From Bradyrhizobium sp. CCBAU 53340 (GTDB lineage Bacteria; Pseudomonadota; Alphaproteobacteria; Rhizobiales; Xanthobacteraceae): DNA of 64,000 nucleotides. This document shows positions 52,341-61,873 of the stretch, one piece after another. The stretch lies in contig NZ_CP030055.1 of the NCBI RefSeq assembly GCF_015291645.1, positions 1,178,001-1,242,000 of the forward strand. Direction: 5' to 3'. The notes beneath the pieces were generated by a model. That model saw only the letters and a list, made by a program, of their open reading frames with translations, was not told the origin of the DNA and did not search any database. A program made the translations under genes and the position numbers. The first letter of the stretch is position 1. Each line of letters starts with the position of its first letter.

Positions 52341-55300
52341 ATGCCGAGCTTCTTCATCGACAGGCCGATCTTCGCCTGGGTCGTGGCGCTGTTCATCTGT
52401 CTGATCGGCGCGATCTCGATCCCGCTGTTGCCGATCGCGCAATATCCGATCATCGCGCCGCCCTCGATCTCGATCTCGACGAGCTATCCCGGCGCCTCGC
52501 CGGAGAATCTCTACAACAGCGTCACGCGGCTGATCGAGGAGGAGCTCAACGGCGCCTCCGGCATCCTCAATTTCGAATCGACCAGCGACTCGCTCGGCCA
52601 GGTCGAGATTACAGCCAACTTCCAGCCGGGCACCGACACCAGCGCGGCCTCGGTGGAGGTGCAGAACCGCATCAAGCGCGTCGAGGCGCGGCTGCCGCGC
52701 GCGGTGATCCAGCAGGGCATTTTAATCGAGGAAGCCTCCAGCGCGGTGCTTCAGATCATCACGCTGAACTCGACCGACGGCAGCCTCGATGAGGTCGGCC
52801 TCGGTGACTTCATGATCCGCAACGTGCTCGGCGAGATCCGCCGCATCCCCGGCGTCGGTCGCGCCACGCTCTATTCGACCGAGCGCAGTCTTCGCGTCTG
52901 GGTCGATCCGGCCAAACTGGTCGGCTATGGACTGACCGCCGACGACGTCAACAAGGCCATATCAGCGCAGAACGCGCAGGTCGCCTCGGGCAGCATCGGC
53001 GCCGAGCCGTCGACCGCGAGCCAGCGCACCTCAGCGCTGGTGCTTGTCAAGGGCCAGCTCTCCTCGCCCGATGAATTCGGCGCCATCATCCTGCGCGCCA
53101 ACGCTGACGGTTCGACCGTGCGCCTGCGCGACGTCGCGCGCATCGAGGTCGGCGGCCTCAGCTACCAGTTCAACACGCGCTTGAACGGCAAGCCGACCGC
53201 GGGCCTCTCCGTGCTGATGTCGCCGACCGGCAACGCGCTGGCAACGGCGAGCGCGGTCGAAGCGAAGATGAAGGAGCTGTCGCGCTTCTTCCCGGCCAAC
53301 ATCTCCTACGAAATCCCTTACAACATCACGCCCGTGGTCGAAGCCTCGATCAAGAAGGTGCTGTCGACGCTGCTCGAGGCCGTGGTGCTGGTGTTCGTGG
53401 TGATGTTCCTGTTCCTGCAGAACATCCGCTACACCATCATCCCGACCATCGTGGTGCCGGTGGCGCTGCTGGGGGCTTGTACCACGCTGCTGCTCGCCGG
53501 TTATTCCATCAACATGCTCAGCATGTTCGGCATGGTGCTGGCGGTCGGTATCCTCGTCGACGACGCCATCGTCGTGGTCGAGAACGTCGAGCGCATCATG
53601 GCCGAGGAAGGCCTGTCGCCGAAGGAAGCGACGCGCAAGGCGATGTCGCAGATCACCAGTGCCATCATCGGCATCACCCTGGTGCTGATGGCGGTGTTCG
53701 TGCCGATGGCATTCTTCCCGGGCTCGGTCGGCATCATCTATCGCCAGTTCTCGGTGACCATGGTCGCGGCGATCGGCTTCTCGGCCTTCCTGGCACTGTC
53801 GCTGACCCCGGCCCTGTGCGCGACCCTGCTCAAGCCTGTCGCGGCCGGTCACGGCCACGCCAGGCGCGGCGTGTTCGGCTGGTTCAACCGTATGCTCGAG
53901 GGCGGCAAGGAGGGTTATTCGCGCACGGTCGGCTTCTCGCTCAAGCGTACCGGTCGCCTGATGATGGTCTATGCCGCGCTGCTGGTCGGCTTGTCCTGGG
54001 CCTTCGTCAGCCTGCCCGGCGGCTTCCTGCCCGTCGACGACCAGGGCTTCGTCACCACCGACGTGCAGACGCCGTCAGACTCCTCTTACGGCCGCACCGA
54101 GGCCGTGATCGAGAAGGTGGAAAAATATCTGGCGCAGCGGCCTGGTGTCGATAACGTCACCTTCCTCACCGGCTTCAGCTTCTCCGGCCAGGGCATGAAC
54201 ACCGCGCAGGCCTTCATCACGTTGAAGGACTGGTCGGAACGCGGGCCGAAGGACTCAGCGGCCGCGATCGTCAGCGACATCAACCGCGACCTGTCCTCCT
54301 CGATCCGCGACGCAAAGATCTCGGCGCTGCAGCCGCCGCCAATCGACAATCTCGGCAATTCCTCCGGCTTCTCGTTCCGCCTCCAGGATCGCGGCCAGAA
54401 GGGCTATCCGGCCCTGATGCGCGCCGCCGACCAGATGATCGCGGAGGCCAATGCGAGCCCGGTGCTGCAGAAGGTCTATATCGAAGGCCTGCCCGAGGCG
54501 GGCGTCGTCAATCTCGTGATCGACCGCGAGAAGGCCGGCGCCTTCGGCGTCACCTTCGAGGACATCAACAACACGATCTCGACCAATCTCGGCTCGAACT
54601 ACATCAACGACTTCCCGAACCGCGGGCGCATGCAGCGCGTCGTGGTGCAGGCCGACAGCCGCGATCGCATGAAGACCGAGGACATCCTCAACTACAACGT
54701 CAAGAACAGCCGTGGTCAGCTGGTGCCGTTCTCCTCCTTCGCGACGGTCGAATGGTCGCGCGGCCCAACCCAGATCGCCGGCTTCAACTATTACCCTGCC
54801 GTGCGCATTTCGGGCGAAGCAAAGTCCGGCTTCACCTCGGGCGATGCGATCGCCGAGATGGAGAAGCTCGCGGGCAAGCTGCCGCGCGGTTTCGGTTACG
54901 AATGGACCGGCCAGTCGCTCCAGGAAAAGCTGTCGGGCTCGCAGGCGCCTTTCCTGCTCGCGCTGTCCGTGTTTGTGGTGTTCCTGTGTCTCGCCGCACT
55001 TTACGAGAGCTGGACCATCCCGCTCGCGGTGCTGCTCACCGTGCCGCTCGGCATCGTCGGCGCGGTCGTTGCGGCTACGCTGCGCGGCCTGCCCAACGAC
55101 GTCTATTTCACCGTGGGCCTCATCACCATCATCGGCCTCGCCGCCAAGGACGCGATCCTGATCATCGAGTTCGCCAAGGATCTGCGGAAAGAGGGCAAGC
55201 CGCTGGTCGAAGCGACCATCGAAGCCTGCCGCCTGCGCTTCCGCCCGATCCTGATGACAGGCCTTGCCTTCATCTGCGGCGTGCTGCCCATGGCGATCGC

Positions 55301-55496
55301 CCACGGCGCCGGCGGTGCCAGCCAGCAGGCGCTCGGCAGCGTCGTGATGGGTGGAATGATCGCGGTCGTGATCCTGGCGCTGCTGATGGTGCCGGTATTC
55401 TTCGTCTCGGTGCAGCGCGTGCTGGCGGGGGATAGGGAGCCGAAGGCTGTGAAGGACAGCGAGGCGTATGGTCCGCCGGCGCCGGTGAAGCCATAG
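52341..55496 (+). CDS. RND efflux pump inner-membrane transporter (HAE-1 family)
   Basis: A 1051-residue proton-driven multidrug or hydrophobe exporter. It starts with the family-typical MPSFFIDRPIFAWVVALFIC and shows the TM4 proton-relay pair in GMVLAVGILVDDAIVVVENV, the large periplasmic loops between TM1-2 and TM7-8, and TM10 with GLAAKDAILIIEFAKD (Lys of the relay). Length and layout are those of AcrB-like pumps. Part of an operon with the adaptor gene; a 40-base strong hairpin follows the stop by eight bases and may end the transcript. Substrate range cannot be inferred. Confidence 0.96.
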   Translation: MPSFFIDRPIFAWVVALFICLIGAISIPLLPIAQYPIIAPPSISISTSYPGASPENLYNSVTRLIEEELNGASGILNFESTSDSLGQVEITANFQPGTDTSAASVEVQNRIKRVEARLPRAVIQQGILIEEASSAVLQIITLNSTDGSLDEVGLGDFMIRNVLGEIRRIPGVGRATLYSTERSLRVWVDPAKLVGYGLTADDVNKAISAQNAQVASGSIGAEPSTASQRTSALVLVKGQLSSPDEFGAIILRANADGSTVRLRDVARIEVGGLSYQFNTRLNGKPTAGLSVLMSPTGNALATASAVEAKMKELSRFFPANISYEIPYNITPVVEASIKKVLSTLLEAVVLVFVVMFLFLQNIRYTIIPTIVVPVALLGACTTLLLAGYSINMLSMFGMVLAVGILVDDAIVVVENVERIMAEEGLSPKEATRKAMSQITSAIIGITLVLMAVFVPMAFFPGSVGIIYRQFSVTMVAAIGFSAFLALSLTPALCATLLKPVAAGHGHARRGVFGWFNRMLEGGKEGYSRTVGFSLKRTGRLMMVYAALLVGLSWAFVSLPGGFLPVDDQGFVTTDVQTPSDSSYGRTEAVIEKVEKYLAQRPGVDNVTFLTGFSFSGQGMNTAQAFITLKDWSERGPKDSAAAIVSDINRDLSSSIRDAKISALQPPPIDNLGNSSGFSFRLQDRGQKGYPALMRAADQMIAEANASPVLQKVYIEGLPEAGVVNLVIDREKAGAFGVTFEDINNTISTNLGSNYINDFPNRGRMQRVVVQADSRDRMKTEDILNYNVKNSRGQLVPFSSFATVEWSRGPTQIAGFNYYPAVRISGEAKSGFTSGDAIAEMEKLAGKLPRGFGYEWTGQSLQEKLSGSQAPFLLALSVFVVFLCLAALYESWTIPLAVLLTVPLGIVGAVVAATLRGLPNDVYFTVGLITIIGLAAKDAILIIEFAKDLRKEGKPLVEATIEACRLRFRPILMTGLAFICGVLPMAIAHGAGGASQQALGSVVMGGMIAVVILALLMVPVFFVSVQRVLAGDREPKAVKDSEAYGPPAPVKP

Positions 55497-55504
55497 GGCA
55501 CATT

Positions 55505-55544
55505 GTCATTCCGGGCTCGCGCCAAGAGGCGCGCCCCGGAATGA
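55505..55544. repeat. Short palindrome, family B-related
   Basis: A single hairpin, gtcattccgggctcgcgcc and its complement ggcgcgccccggaatgac around aagag (55505-55544). Same GTCATTCCGG opening as the unit at 60600. It lies eight bases after the RND pump stop and could act as the transcript end. Confidence 0.75.
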
Positions 55545-55654
55545 CGAGCGGAGCTTGCCTTCCCAGGTTCGTCGATCCAGACTGCATCCCTGGATTGAAA
55601 CCACGTGTGTTCGCACTGCGCTGCGAATGCGTACCCGCCGATTGAGAGCAGCTG

Positions 55655-56782
55655 ATGCGTCCGACCGACATTGCGATCTCGAACTATCGCTCTATCAGGC
55701 GGCTCTCCCTACCCATCCATCCGCTCTCCGTCTTCGTCGGCGAGAACGGCGTCGGCAAATCCAATCTCTACAAATCCCTGTCGCTGTTGCGCGATGCGGC
55801 GACCGGACGGATCACGCGCACGATTGCCGAGGAGGGCGGACTGAATTCGGTCTGCTGGTCAGGCATCCGCAAACGTGGCGAGGATGGACGACTGCGGTTG
55901 TCGGCCAGATTCGATCGCCTGAAATATTCCATCGAGATCGGATTTCCTGGTCCCGCCGAGGCAGCGTTTGCTGGCGAGCCGATGATCAAGGAAGAAAGTA
56001 TCGAGGCGACCGAGGGCAAGCGAACGGTGCTGCTGATGGAGCGGAAGAATTCGCTCGTCAGCATCCGCAGCGACAGCGGCGCATGGACCAGCCACAAGGA
56101 CGCGGTGCTGCCGTCCGAGACGGCGCTCGCAGGCTTTTCCGATGGCAGGCAATGCCCCGAGATCGATCTGATCAGAAGCGCGATGCTGGGCTGGCGCTTC
56201 TATCACGACTTTCGCACCGATCCGGCGTCACCGATCCGAAAGCCTTGCCTTGCGATCACGACGCCCTCGCTCAGTGCCGATGGCAGCGATCTGGCTGCGG
56301 CCCTGGCGACGCTCTATGCCATCAGGGAAGACGCAACCGACTTGCAGGACGCGATCCAGGATGCATTCCCGGGCGCTGAGCTCCGCGCATGGGAGCAAAA
56401 CGGGCTGTGTGAATTCGATCTGCAACTCGAGGACATGCCGCGTCCGTTCGGGGCTCATGAACTGTCCGACGGGACGCTGAAGTACATTTGCCTGCTCGCG
56501 GTGTTCATGGGCTATCGGCTGCCGCCCTTCATCGCGCTGAACGAGCCCGAGGCCAGCCTGCATCCCTCGCTGCTGGCGCCATTGGCCCGGCTGATCGCCA
56601 AGGCATCGCGCCGCGCCGACATCTGGATCGTCACCCACTCGGAACAGTTGATGGAAGCCTTGCGAAGCGAGAGCTCGGTCCCGCTTCGCCGGGTGATCAA
56701 GTCGAAAGGTGCCACGATGATCGAGGGCTTGACCCTGGGCGGAGAATATCGCGACGACGAGCCCGACGATGACGAGTCTTAG
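55655..56782 (+). CDS. Stand-alone AAA/RecF-like ATPase (COG4637-like)
   Basis: A 375-residue cytoplasmic ATPase of the SMC/RecF/OLD clan. Walker A is GENGVGKSN (residues 29-37), the ABC-type signature is ELSDGTLKYI (268-277), Walker B is PFIALNEPEASLHPSLL (from 291) with the catalytic Glu297 but Asn296 where most relatives have Asp, and the H-motif is WIVTHSEQL (His327-328 region). I recall LNEPE as usual for this particular subgroup, so it may not mean inactivation. There is no nuclease or TOPRIM domain and no partner gene, so its role (repair, signalling or defence) is open. Starts 16 bases after a C-rich stretch with no good ribosome site. Confidence 0.85.
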   Translation: MRPTDIAISNYRSIRRLSLPIHPLSVFVGENGVGKSNLYKSLSLLRDAATGRITRTIAEEGGLNSVCWSGIRKRGEDGRLRLSARFDRLKYSIEIGFPGPAEAAFAGEPMIKEESIEATEGKRTVLLMERKNSLVSIRSDSGAWTSHKDAVLPSETALAGFSDGRQCPEIDLIRSAMLGWRFYHDFRTDPASPIRKPCLAITTPSLSADGSDLAAALATLYAIREDATDLQDAIQDAFPGAELRAWEQNGLCEFDLQLEDMPRPFGAHELSDGTLKYICLLAVFMGYRLPPFIALNEPEASLHPSLLAPLARLIAKASRRADIWIVTHSEQLMEALRSESSVPLRRVIKSKGATMIEGLTLGGEYRDDEPDDDES

Positions 56783-56808
56783 TCGCTGCAGATCGAGCCG
56801 CCCTGCGA

Positions 56809-57600
56809 CTACGCCGGCTTCCGCAAAATCTTCACCAGCTCCCCGTGCACGAACTCATTGCCGCACACGACGTCGCCCGTGACGAGCGCATCGCCGGGCG
56901 TGTTGATGTCGCTCACCGTACCGCCGGCTTCGCGCACCATCAGCATGCCGGCGGCGATGTCCCAGGGTTGCAGGTTGCGCTCCCAGTAGCCGTCGAGGCG
57001 GCCGGCGGCGACGAAGGCGAGGTCGAGCGAGGCGGCGCCGAAGCGGCGGAGCCCTGCGACGCGGTCCTGGATCGCGGTCATCTCGCGGCGGAATTCCTCG
57101 TGGTCGCCACGGCCGATATGGGGCAGGCCGCAGGCCACCACGCATTCGTTGAGCTGGCGGCGGCCGGCCACCCGCAGGCGCTGGTCGTTGAGAAAGGCGC
57201 CCTTGCCGCGCTCTGAGATATAGAGCTCGTCATTGGCGGGATTGTAGATCACGCCGGCGATCACCGTGCCCTCGCGGGACAGGCCGATCGAGATCGCAAA
57301 TTGCGGAATGCCGTGCAGGAAGTTGGTGGTGCCGTCGAGCGGATCGACGATCCAGGTATGGCTCTTGTCGGTGCCCTCGCGCATTCCGCCCTCTTCGCCG
57401 ATGAAGCCGTAGCCGGGCCGGGCCTTGGAGAGATCCTGGTAGAGGATCTCCTCGGCGCGCTTGTCGGCGAGCGAGACGAAATTCGCCGGCCCCTTCAGCG
57501 AGACCTGCAGATGCTCGATCTCGCCGAGATCGCGCTTGAGGCTGCGGCCGGCGCGCCGCGCGGCCTTGACCATGACATTGATAGTGGCGGAATACAGCAT
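56809..57600 (-). CDS. suhB: Inositol-1-monophosphatase family protein
   Basis: A 263-residue magnesium-dependent phosphatase. All metal-ligand motifs are present: GEEGG (about residues 67-71), IVDPLDGTTNF and the C-terminal WDIAAGMLMVREAGG. It would dephosphorylate myo-inositol-1-phosphate or related sugar phosphates; SuhB also has an RNA-linked role in enterobacteria. The ATG at 57600 gives MLYSATINVMVKAARRAGRS, the usual opening. It is last in a minus-strand run behind the SEL1 gene (107-base gap). Confidence 0.94.
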   Translation of the reverse strand: MLYSATINVMVKAARRAGRSLKRDLGEIEHLQVSLKGPANFVSLADKRAEEILYQDLSKARPGYGFIGEEGGMREGTDKSHTWIVDPLDGTTNFLHGIPQFAISIGLSREGTVIAGVIYNPANDELYISERGKGAFLNDQRLRVAGRRQLNECVVACGLPHIGRGDHEEFRREMTAIQDRVAGLRRFGAASLDLAFVAAGRLDGYWERNLQPWDIAAGMLMVREAGGTVSDINTPGDALVTGDVVCGNEFVHGELVKILRKPA

Positions 57601-57707
57601 GAGATCAGTCTTTGATGGGGAAGGGGCGCGAAAGGGCGCCATTTGAGGGGGATTGGGTGCCCCGCGAGGGGCCAAACGTCAAGTCATTCGAGCCATTTGG
57701 CGTCAGG

Positions 57708-58793
57708 TCATTTGTTCCCGAGCCATTTCTTGGCGGCGGCCTCCGCCTTGGCGCGATCCTCGGCGGGCAGATCGGCCAGCTGCTTGTCGAGCTCCGGATC
57801 GCCCTTGCCGGCGGTTTTCGCCACCAGGTGCCATTTGAAGCCCTCGACCTTGTCCACGGGCGCGCCCATGCCGTTGATCAGCACCCAGGCGAGGCGGTTC
57901 TGCGCGATCGCGCTGCCCTGGCGGGATGCCTTGCGCAGCAACGCGACGGCCGCCGGCTGGTTCTTTGGCGTGCCGGTGCCGTTGAACATCGCGATGGCAT
58001 ATTCGACCTCGGCATCGACATTGTCGGCGAGCGAAGCCGCCTGGAGCAGCCGCACCGATCGTTCGGGGTCCTTCGGCACCCCGGTGCCCTCCTTGTAGAA
58101 CGTTGCGAGCGCATATTGCGCCTCGGGCAGCCCGGCATCGGCTGCCTGGCGCAGCAGCTCGGCGGAGCGCTTGACGTCCTGCGGCAGGGTCTGGCCATCG
58201 AGATAAAGCAGAGCGAGGTTATAGGCCGCCTTGGGCTCGCCGAGCTTGGCGGCGGAGGCCATCAGCTTGACCGCCTCGCCCTTGTCGACCGGGCCGCCGC
58301 GACCGGCGATGCGCATCATGGCGAGCGCGAACATCGCCTCGCGGTCGCCGGCATCGGAGGCGCGCTTGTACCACTCGACCGCCTTGGCGTAGTCGCGCCG
58401 GATGCCCATGGCGTTGGAATAGAGCTCGCCCAGCATGGTCATGGCCTTGGCATCGCCGGTCTTGGCGCGCTCGCTGGCGAGGTCGAAGGCGGTCTTGTAC
58501 AGACCGCGTTGATAGGCGCCGAACACCAGGTCGACGTTGGAATTGTCGGTCGCCGGCGCGGGGATCACGGTCGCCGGCAGCGTCGGGCTCGGCGAGGCCG
58601 ACGGCTTGGGCGCCGGCTCCTTCTTCTTGGTGATCGTGTGTGGCGCGACCTTGGGCTTGTCCCTGGGCGGCTCCTTGGCCTTCTTGTCGGGCGCAGGGCT
58701 CGGGATCGTGGCCGGCGGCGTGATCTGGAGCTGCGCGACTGCGGGCGTCGCCAGCAGCAGCGTGGTCAGGAGGGTGATGCGCGGAAGCGTCAT
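57708..58793 (-). CDS. Exported SEL1-repeat (TPR-like) protein
   Basis: A 361-residue periplasmic protein. The signal peptide is cleaved near AVAQ (residue 21), then a Pro/Lys-rich linker (about 25-80), then at least five SEL1-like repeats, e.g. GDAKAMTMLGELYSNAMGIR and GDREAMFALAMMRIAGRGGP, with the GxxxAxxxLGxxY pattern. SEL1 proteins act as scaffolds in complexes. It begins eight bases after the ThiE-like gene and is likely co-transcribed with it. Function unknown. Confidence 0.88.
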   Translation of the reverse strand: MTLPRITLLTTLLLATPAVAQLQITPPATIPSPAPDKKAKEPPRDKPKVAPHTITKKKEPAPKPSASPSPTLPATVIPAPATDNSNVDLVFGAYQRGLYKTAFDLASERAKTGDAKAMTMLGELYSNAMGIRRDYAKAVEWYKRASDAGDREAMFALAMMRIAGRGGPVDKGEAVKLMASAAKLGEPKAAYNLALLYLDGQTLPQDVKRSAELLRQAADAGLPEAQYALATFYKEGTGVPKDPERSVRLLQAASLADNVDAEVEYAIAMFNGTGTPKNQPAAVALLRKASRQGSAIAQNRLAWVLINGMGAPVDKVEGFKWHLVAKTAGKGDPELDKQLADLPAEDRAKAEAAAKKWLGNK

Positions 58794-58801
58794 GTCGGGC
58801 G

Positions 58802-59470
58802 CTAGCTCTGACCTGCCGCAGCAGCCGCGAAGCCTTTCTTGATCGCGGCGTCGGCCTCGATCAGCGCGGCCTTGGGCCCGCGTGGATCGGCCCAGATGAA
58901 ATCCCCGACCAGGACGAAATCGGCGCCGCTGGCGGCGAAGTCATGGGCTTCCTCGAACGAGGTGGCGAAGCCGACACAAGGCGGCTCGAACAGCTCGGCC
59001 CACCAGTCGAGCCGCTCGGCAATGGCTTGTGCCGACGGCCGCTGGCCGTTCGCATCGGGCTCGCCGAACAGCAGATAGTCCGCGCCGATCTCGCCCGCAT
59101 CCATCGAATGGTGCCGCGTCGTCAGTCCGCCCACGCCGGCGATGCGGTCGGGCTTGAGCGAGGGCATCGCCTCTTTCAGTGCGGCGATGCCCGGCAGATG
59201 CGCGCCGTCGGCCCCGCCCCGCGCGACCAGCTCGGGATGGCCGTCGACGAGCAGGGCTGCGCCGGCGTTCTGCACGACCGGCGCCAGTGCCTTGATCCGC
59301 GAGATCATGGTGCGCTGGTCGGTCTCCTTCAGCCGCAGCAGCACGGCCGCGACATCGGCGGCCGCGAGCAGGTCAGGCAATGCGGCGAGGAGCGAAGCGG
59401 GATCATCGACGACAGGCGTCGCGAGATAGAGACGCGGCGCCGGGCGCGGCGGAGGCGGTTTGTTCGACAA
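58802..59470 (-). CDS. Thiamine-phosphate synthase (ThiE/TenI-like)
   Basis: A 222-residue TIM-barrel protein of the ThiE/TenI superfamily. Motifs that fit are LLRLKETDQRT (phosphate/thiazole side), DGHPELVARGGADGAHLPG (pyrophosphate loop) and ADYLLFGEPDANG. The catalytic GVSxH motif of true ThiE enzymes is replaced by VGGLTTRHHSM, so activity as thiamine-phosphate synthase is not certain. It starts only three bases after the class I aldolase stop, so it is in that operon. No other thi genes are in the window. Confidence 0.75.
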   Translation of the reverse strand: MSNKPPPPRPAPRLYLATPVVDDPASLLAALPDLLAAADVAAVLLRLKETDQRTMISRIKALAPVVQNAGAALLVDGHPELVARGGADGAHLPGIAALKEAMPSLKPDRIAGVGGLTTRHHSMDAGEIGADYLLFGEPDANGQRPSAQAIAERLDWWAELFEPPCVGFATSFEEAHDFAASGADFVLVGDFIWADPRGPKAALIEADAAIKKGFAAAAAGQS

Positions 59471-59473
59471 GAT

Positions 59474-60499
59474 CTAGGCTGCCTTCTTTTCCAGGCTGCT
59501 TTGCCATTCGCCCCTGGAGGCGAGGCCGTTCATGCGGGCGCGATGACTGAATGCGTTCTGTCCGGCCATAACATTCTCGGGCTTGCCCGACCACGCCTTC
59601 TGCGGCGCGGCCTGCAGCGCGCGGCCGTAGGAGAAGGTCAGTCCCCAGGGCAGCGGACCGAGCTTGTGCATGGCGTTGAGATGCGCGGTCGCCTCCTCGT
59701 CCGACTGCCCGCCGGAGAGAAAGGCGATGCCGGGCACCGCCGCCGGCACGCAGGCCTTGAGCAGGCGGATCGTCTTCTCCGCGACCTCCTCGACGGAGGC
59801 CTGCTTTGCGCATTTCTTGCCCGAGATCGCCATGTTCGGCTTCAGCACCATGCCTTCGAGTGCGACGCGCTGCACCCGCAACTCCTGGAACGTCTTGTTG
59901 AGGATGCGGCTCGTGACGTCATAGCAGTGATCGATATCGTGGTCGCCGTCCATCAGGACCTCCGGCTCGACGATCGGCACGATCTGCGCGGCCTGGCACA
60001 GCGCGGCGTAGCGCGCCAGCGCGTGCGCGTTGACGCTGATCGCGGTCATCGAGGGAATCCCGCTGCCGATGTCGATCACCGCGCGCCATTTGGCGAAGCG
60101 CGCCCCGCGCTCGTAATATTTCTTCAGCCGCTCGGCGAGCTTGTCCAGCCCGACGGTGACTGTTTCACCAGGGCACATCGGCAGGGCCTGTGTGCCCTCG
60201 TCGACCTTGATGCCGGGAATGGCGCCGCTCTGTTCGATCAGCTTGACCAGCGGCGTGCCGTCCTTGGCATCCTGCCAGATCGTCTCGTCATAGAGGATCA
60301 CGCCGGAGATGTACCGGCTCATCGCTTCCTTCGACCGAAACAGCATCTCGCGATAGTCGCGGCGGTTCGTTTCCGTCGATTCCACGCCGATCGCGTCGAA
60401 CCGCTTCTTGATGGTGCCGGAGGATTCGTCGGCGGCAAGGATGCCCTTGCCAGGTGCGACCATGGCGGTCGCGACCTTGTTGAGCTCAGTCAGATTCAT
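59474..60499 (-). CDS. Class I fructose-bisphosphate aldolase
   Basis: A 341-residue Schiff-base aldolase: MNLTELNKVATAMVAPGKG, then AADESSGTIKKRF, VLYDETIWQ-like IRY segment and the active-site Lys in LEGMVLKPNM. These are features of animal/plant-type class I FBA, present in some proteobacteria. The start at 60499 follows GGGAGGACC; the longer frame to 60604 has no family similarity. It is the first gene of an operon with the ThiE-like and SEL1 genes and stands directly beside a class II enzyme of the same reaction. Confidence 0.95.
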   Translation of the reverse strand: MNLTELNKVATAMVAPGKGILAADESSGTIKKRFDAIGVESTETNRRDYREMLFRSKEAMSRYISGVILYDETIWQDAKDGTPLVKLIEQSGAIPGIKVDEGTQALPMCPGETVTVGLDKLAERLKKYYERGARFAKWRAVIDIGSGIPSMTAISVNAHALARYAALCQAAQIVPIVEPEVLMDGDHDIDHCYDVTSRILNKTFQELRVQRVALEGMVLKPNMAISGKKCAKQASVEEVAEKTIRLLKACVPAAVPGIAFLSGGQSDEEATAHLNAMHKLGPLPWGLTFSYGRALQAAPQKAWSGKPENVMAGQNAFSHRARMNGLASRGEWQSSLEKKAA

Positions 60500-60599
60500 C
60501 GAGAGGTCCTCCCAAAACGATTCTGCCCTTGCCCATGAAAATAGACCGTTCTCGGGCAATTGCCGAGACAACGTTGGTCGCAGGGTAAAACCGTTCTCC

Positions 60600-60734
60600 G
60601 TCATTCCGGGATGCGCCGAAAGGCGCAGGCCCGGAATCCATAACCCCAGGCTGTGGTTATGGATTCCGGGCCCACGCGGAGCCTGTCATCGGGCCGCGCA
60701 TTCGCGCGGACCCGTTGGCGTGTCCCGGAATGAC
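60600..60734. repeat. Palindromic intergenic repeat, family B-related copy
   Basis: Opens GTCATTCCGGGATGCGCCGA and closes GGCGTGTCCCGGAATGAC, containing ATCCATAACCCCAGG and TGTGGTTATGGATTCCGGG, plus GGGCCGCGCATTCGCGCGG. It separates the two aldolase genes. Confidence 0.82.
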
Positions 60735-60755
60735 CCGGGAATAGGGTTGAGAGGC

Positions 60756-61823
60756 TTACGCCACCTTCGGGTCGAGCTCGCCCTTGGCGTAGCGCTTGGC
60801 CATCTCGGCGGGGGTCAGGACCTTCTTGAACTTGGAGGCCTGGCCTGCGGTGTTGAACTCCTGGAGCCGCTGCTTGCACAGCTTGGTCATGGCTTCCATC
60901 GCCGGCTTCAAATACTTGCGCGGATCGAACTCTTCCGGGTGATCCTTCAGCACTTTGCGGATCTGGCCGGTCATGGCCATGCGGTTGTCGGTGTCGATGT
61001 TGATCTTGCGCACGCCGTTCTTGATGCCGCGCTGGATCTCGGCAACCGGCACGCCCCAGGTCGGCTTCATCTTGCCGCCATAGGTGTTGATGATGTCCTG
61101 CAGGTCCTGCGGCACCGAGGAGGAGCCGTGCATCACCAGATGCGTGTTCGGCAGCTTGCGGTGGATCTCCTCGATCACGTTCATGGCGAGGATGTCGCCG
61201 TCGGGCTTGCGAGTGAACTTGTAGGCGCCGTGCGAGGTCCCCATCGCGATCGCGAGCGCGTCGACCTTGGTCTCCTGGACGAACTTCACGGCCTCGTCCG
61301 GATTGGTCAGGAGCTGGTCGTGGGAGAGCTTGCCTTCGGCACCGTGGCCGTCTTCCTTGTCGCCCATGCCTGTCTCGAGCGAGCCGAGCACCCCTAACTC
61401 GCCCTCGACCGAGATGCCGCCGAGATGGGCCATGTCGGTCACGGTCTTGGTGACGCCGACATTGTAGGTCCAGTCGCCGGGGGTCTTGCCGTCGGCCTTG
61501 AGCGAGCCGTCCATCATGACCGAGGTGAAGCCGGCCTGGATCGCGGTCATGCAGGTCGCGGCCTCGTTGCCGTGGTCGAGATGCACGCAGACCGGGATGT
61601 GCGGATAGATCTCCGTCACCGCGTCCATCATGTGCTTGAGCATGACGTCGTTGGCGTAGGAGCGCGCACCGCGCGAGGCCTGGATGATGACGGGCGCGTC
61701 GACCTGGTTGGCCGCGTCCATGATCGCCAGTGCCTGCTCCATGTTGTTGATGTTGAAGGCCGGTACGCCGTAATCGTTCTCAGCCGCATGGTCGAGCAAT
61801 TGACGCAACGTGATCCGAGCCAT
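60756..61823 (-). CDS. Class II fructose-bisphosphate aldolase (Calvin-cycle type)
   Basis: A 355-residue zinc-dependent aldolase. Metal and substrate motifs are [19 protein letters not shown] (His83 and nearby), [30 protein letters not shown] (His) and [11 protein letters not shown] (His). The family annotated as Calvin-Benson-type class II aldolase fits the length and the long C-terminal extension. It lies 50 bases downstream of pgk on the same strand, with gap further upstream, forming a gap-pgk-fba glycolytic/gluconeogenic set. Confidence 0.96.
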   Translation of the reverse strand: MARITLRQLLDHAAENDYGVPAFNINNMEQALAIMDAANQVDAPVIIQASRGARSYANDVMLKHMMDAVTEIYPHIPVCVHLDHGNEAATCMTAIQAGFTSVMMDGSLKADGKTPGDWTYNVGVTKTVTDMAHLGGISVEGELGVLGSLETGMGDKEDGHGAEGKLSHDQLLTNPDEAVKFVQETKVDALAIAMGTSHGAYKFTRKPDGDILAMNVIEEIHRKLPNTHLVMHGSSSVPQDLQDIINTYGGKMKPTWGVPVAEIQRGIKNGVRKINIDTDNRMAMTGQIRKVLKDHPEEFDPRKYLKPAMEAMTKLCKQRLQEFNTAGQASKFKKVLTPAEMAKRYAKGELDPKVA

Positions 61824-61873
61824 GTGTCTTCTTCTCCGTTTGGGCCTGCAGGGCCGCTTGCTTTTCCGACGAA

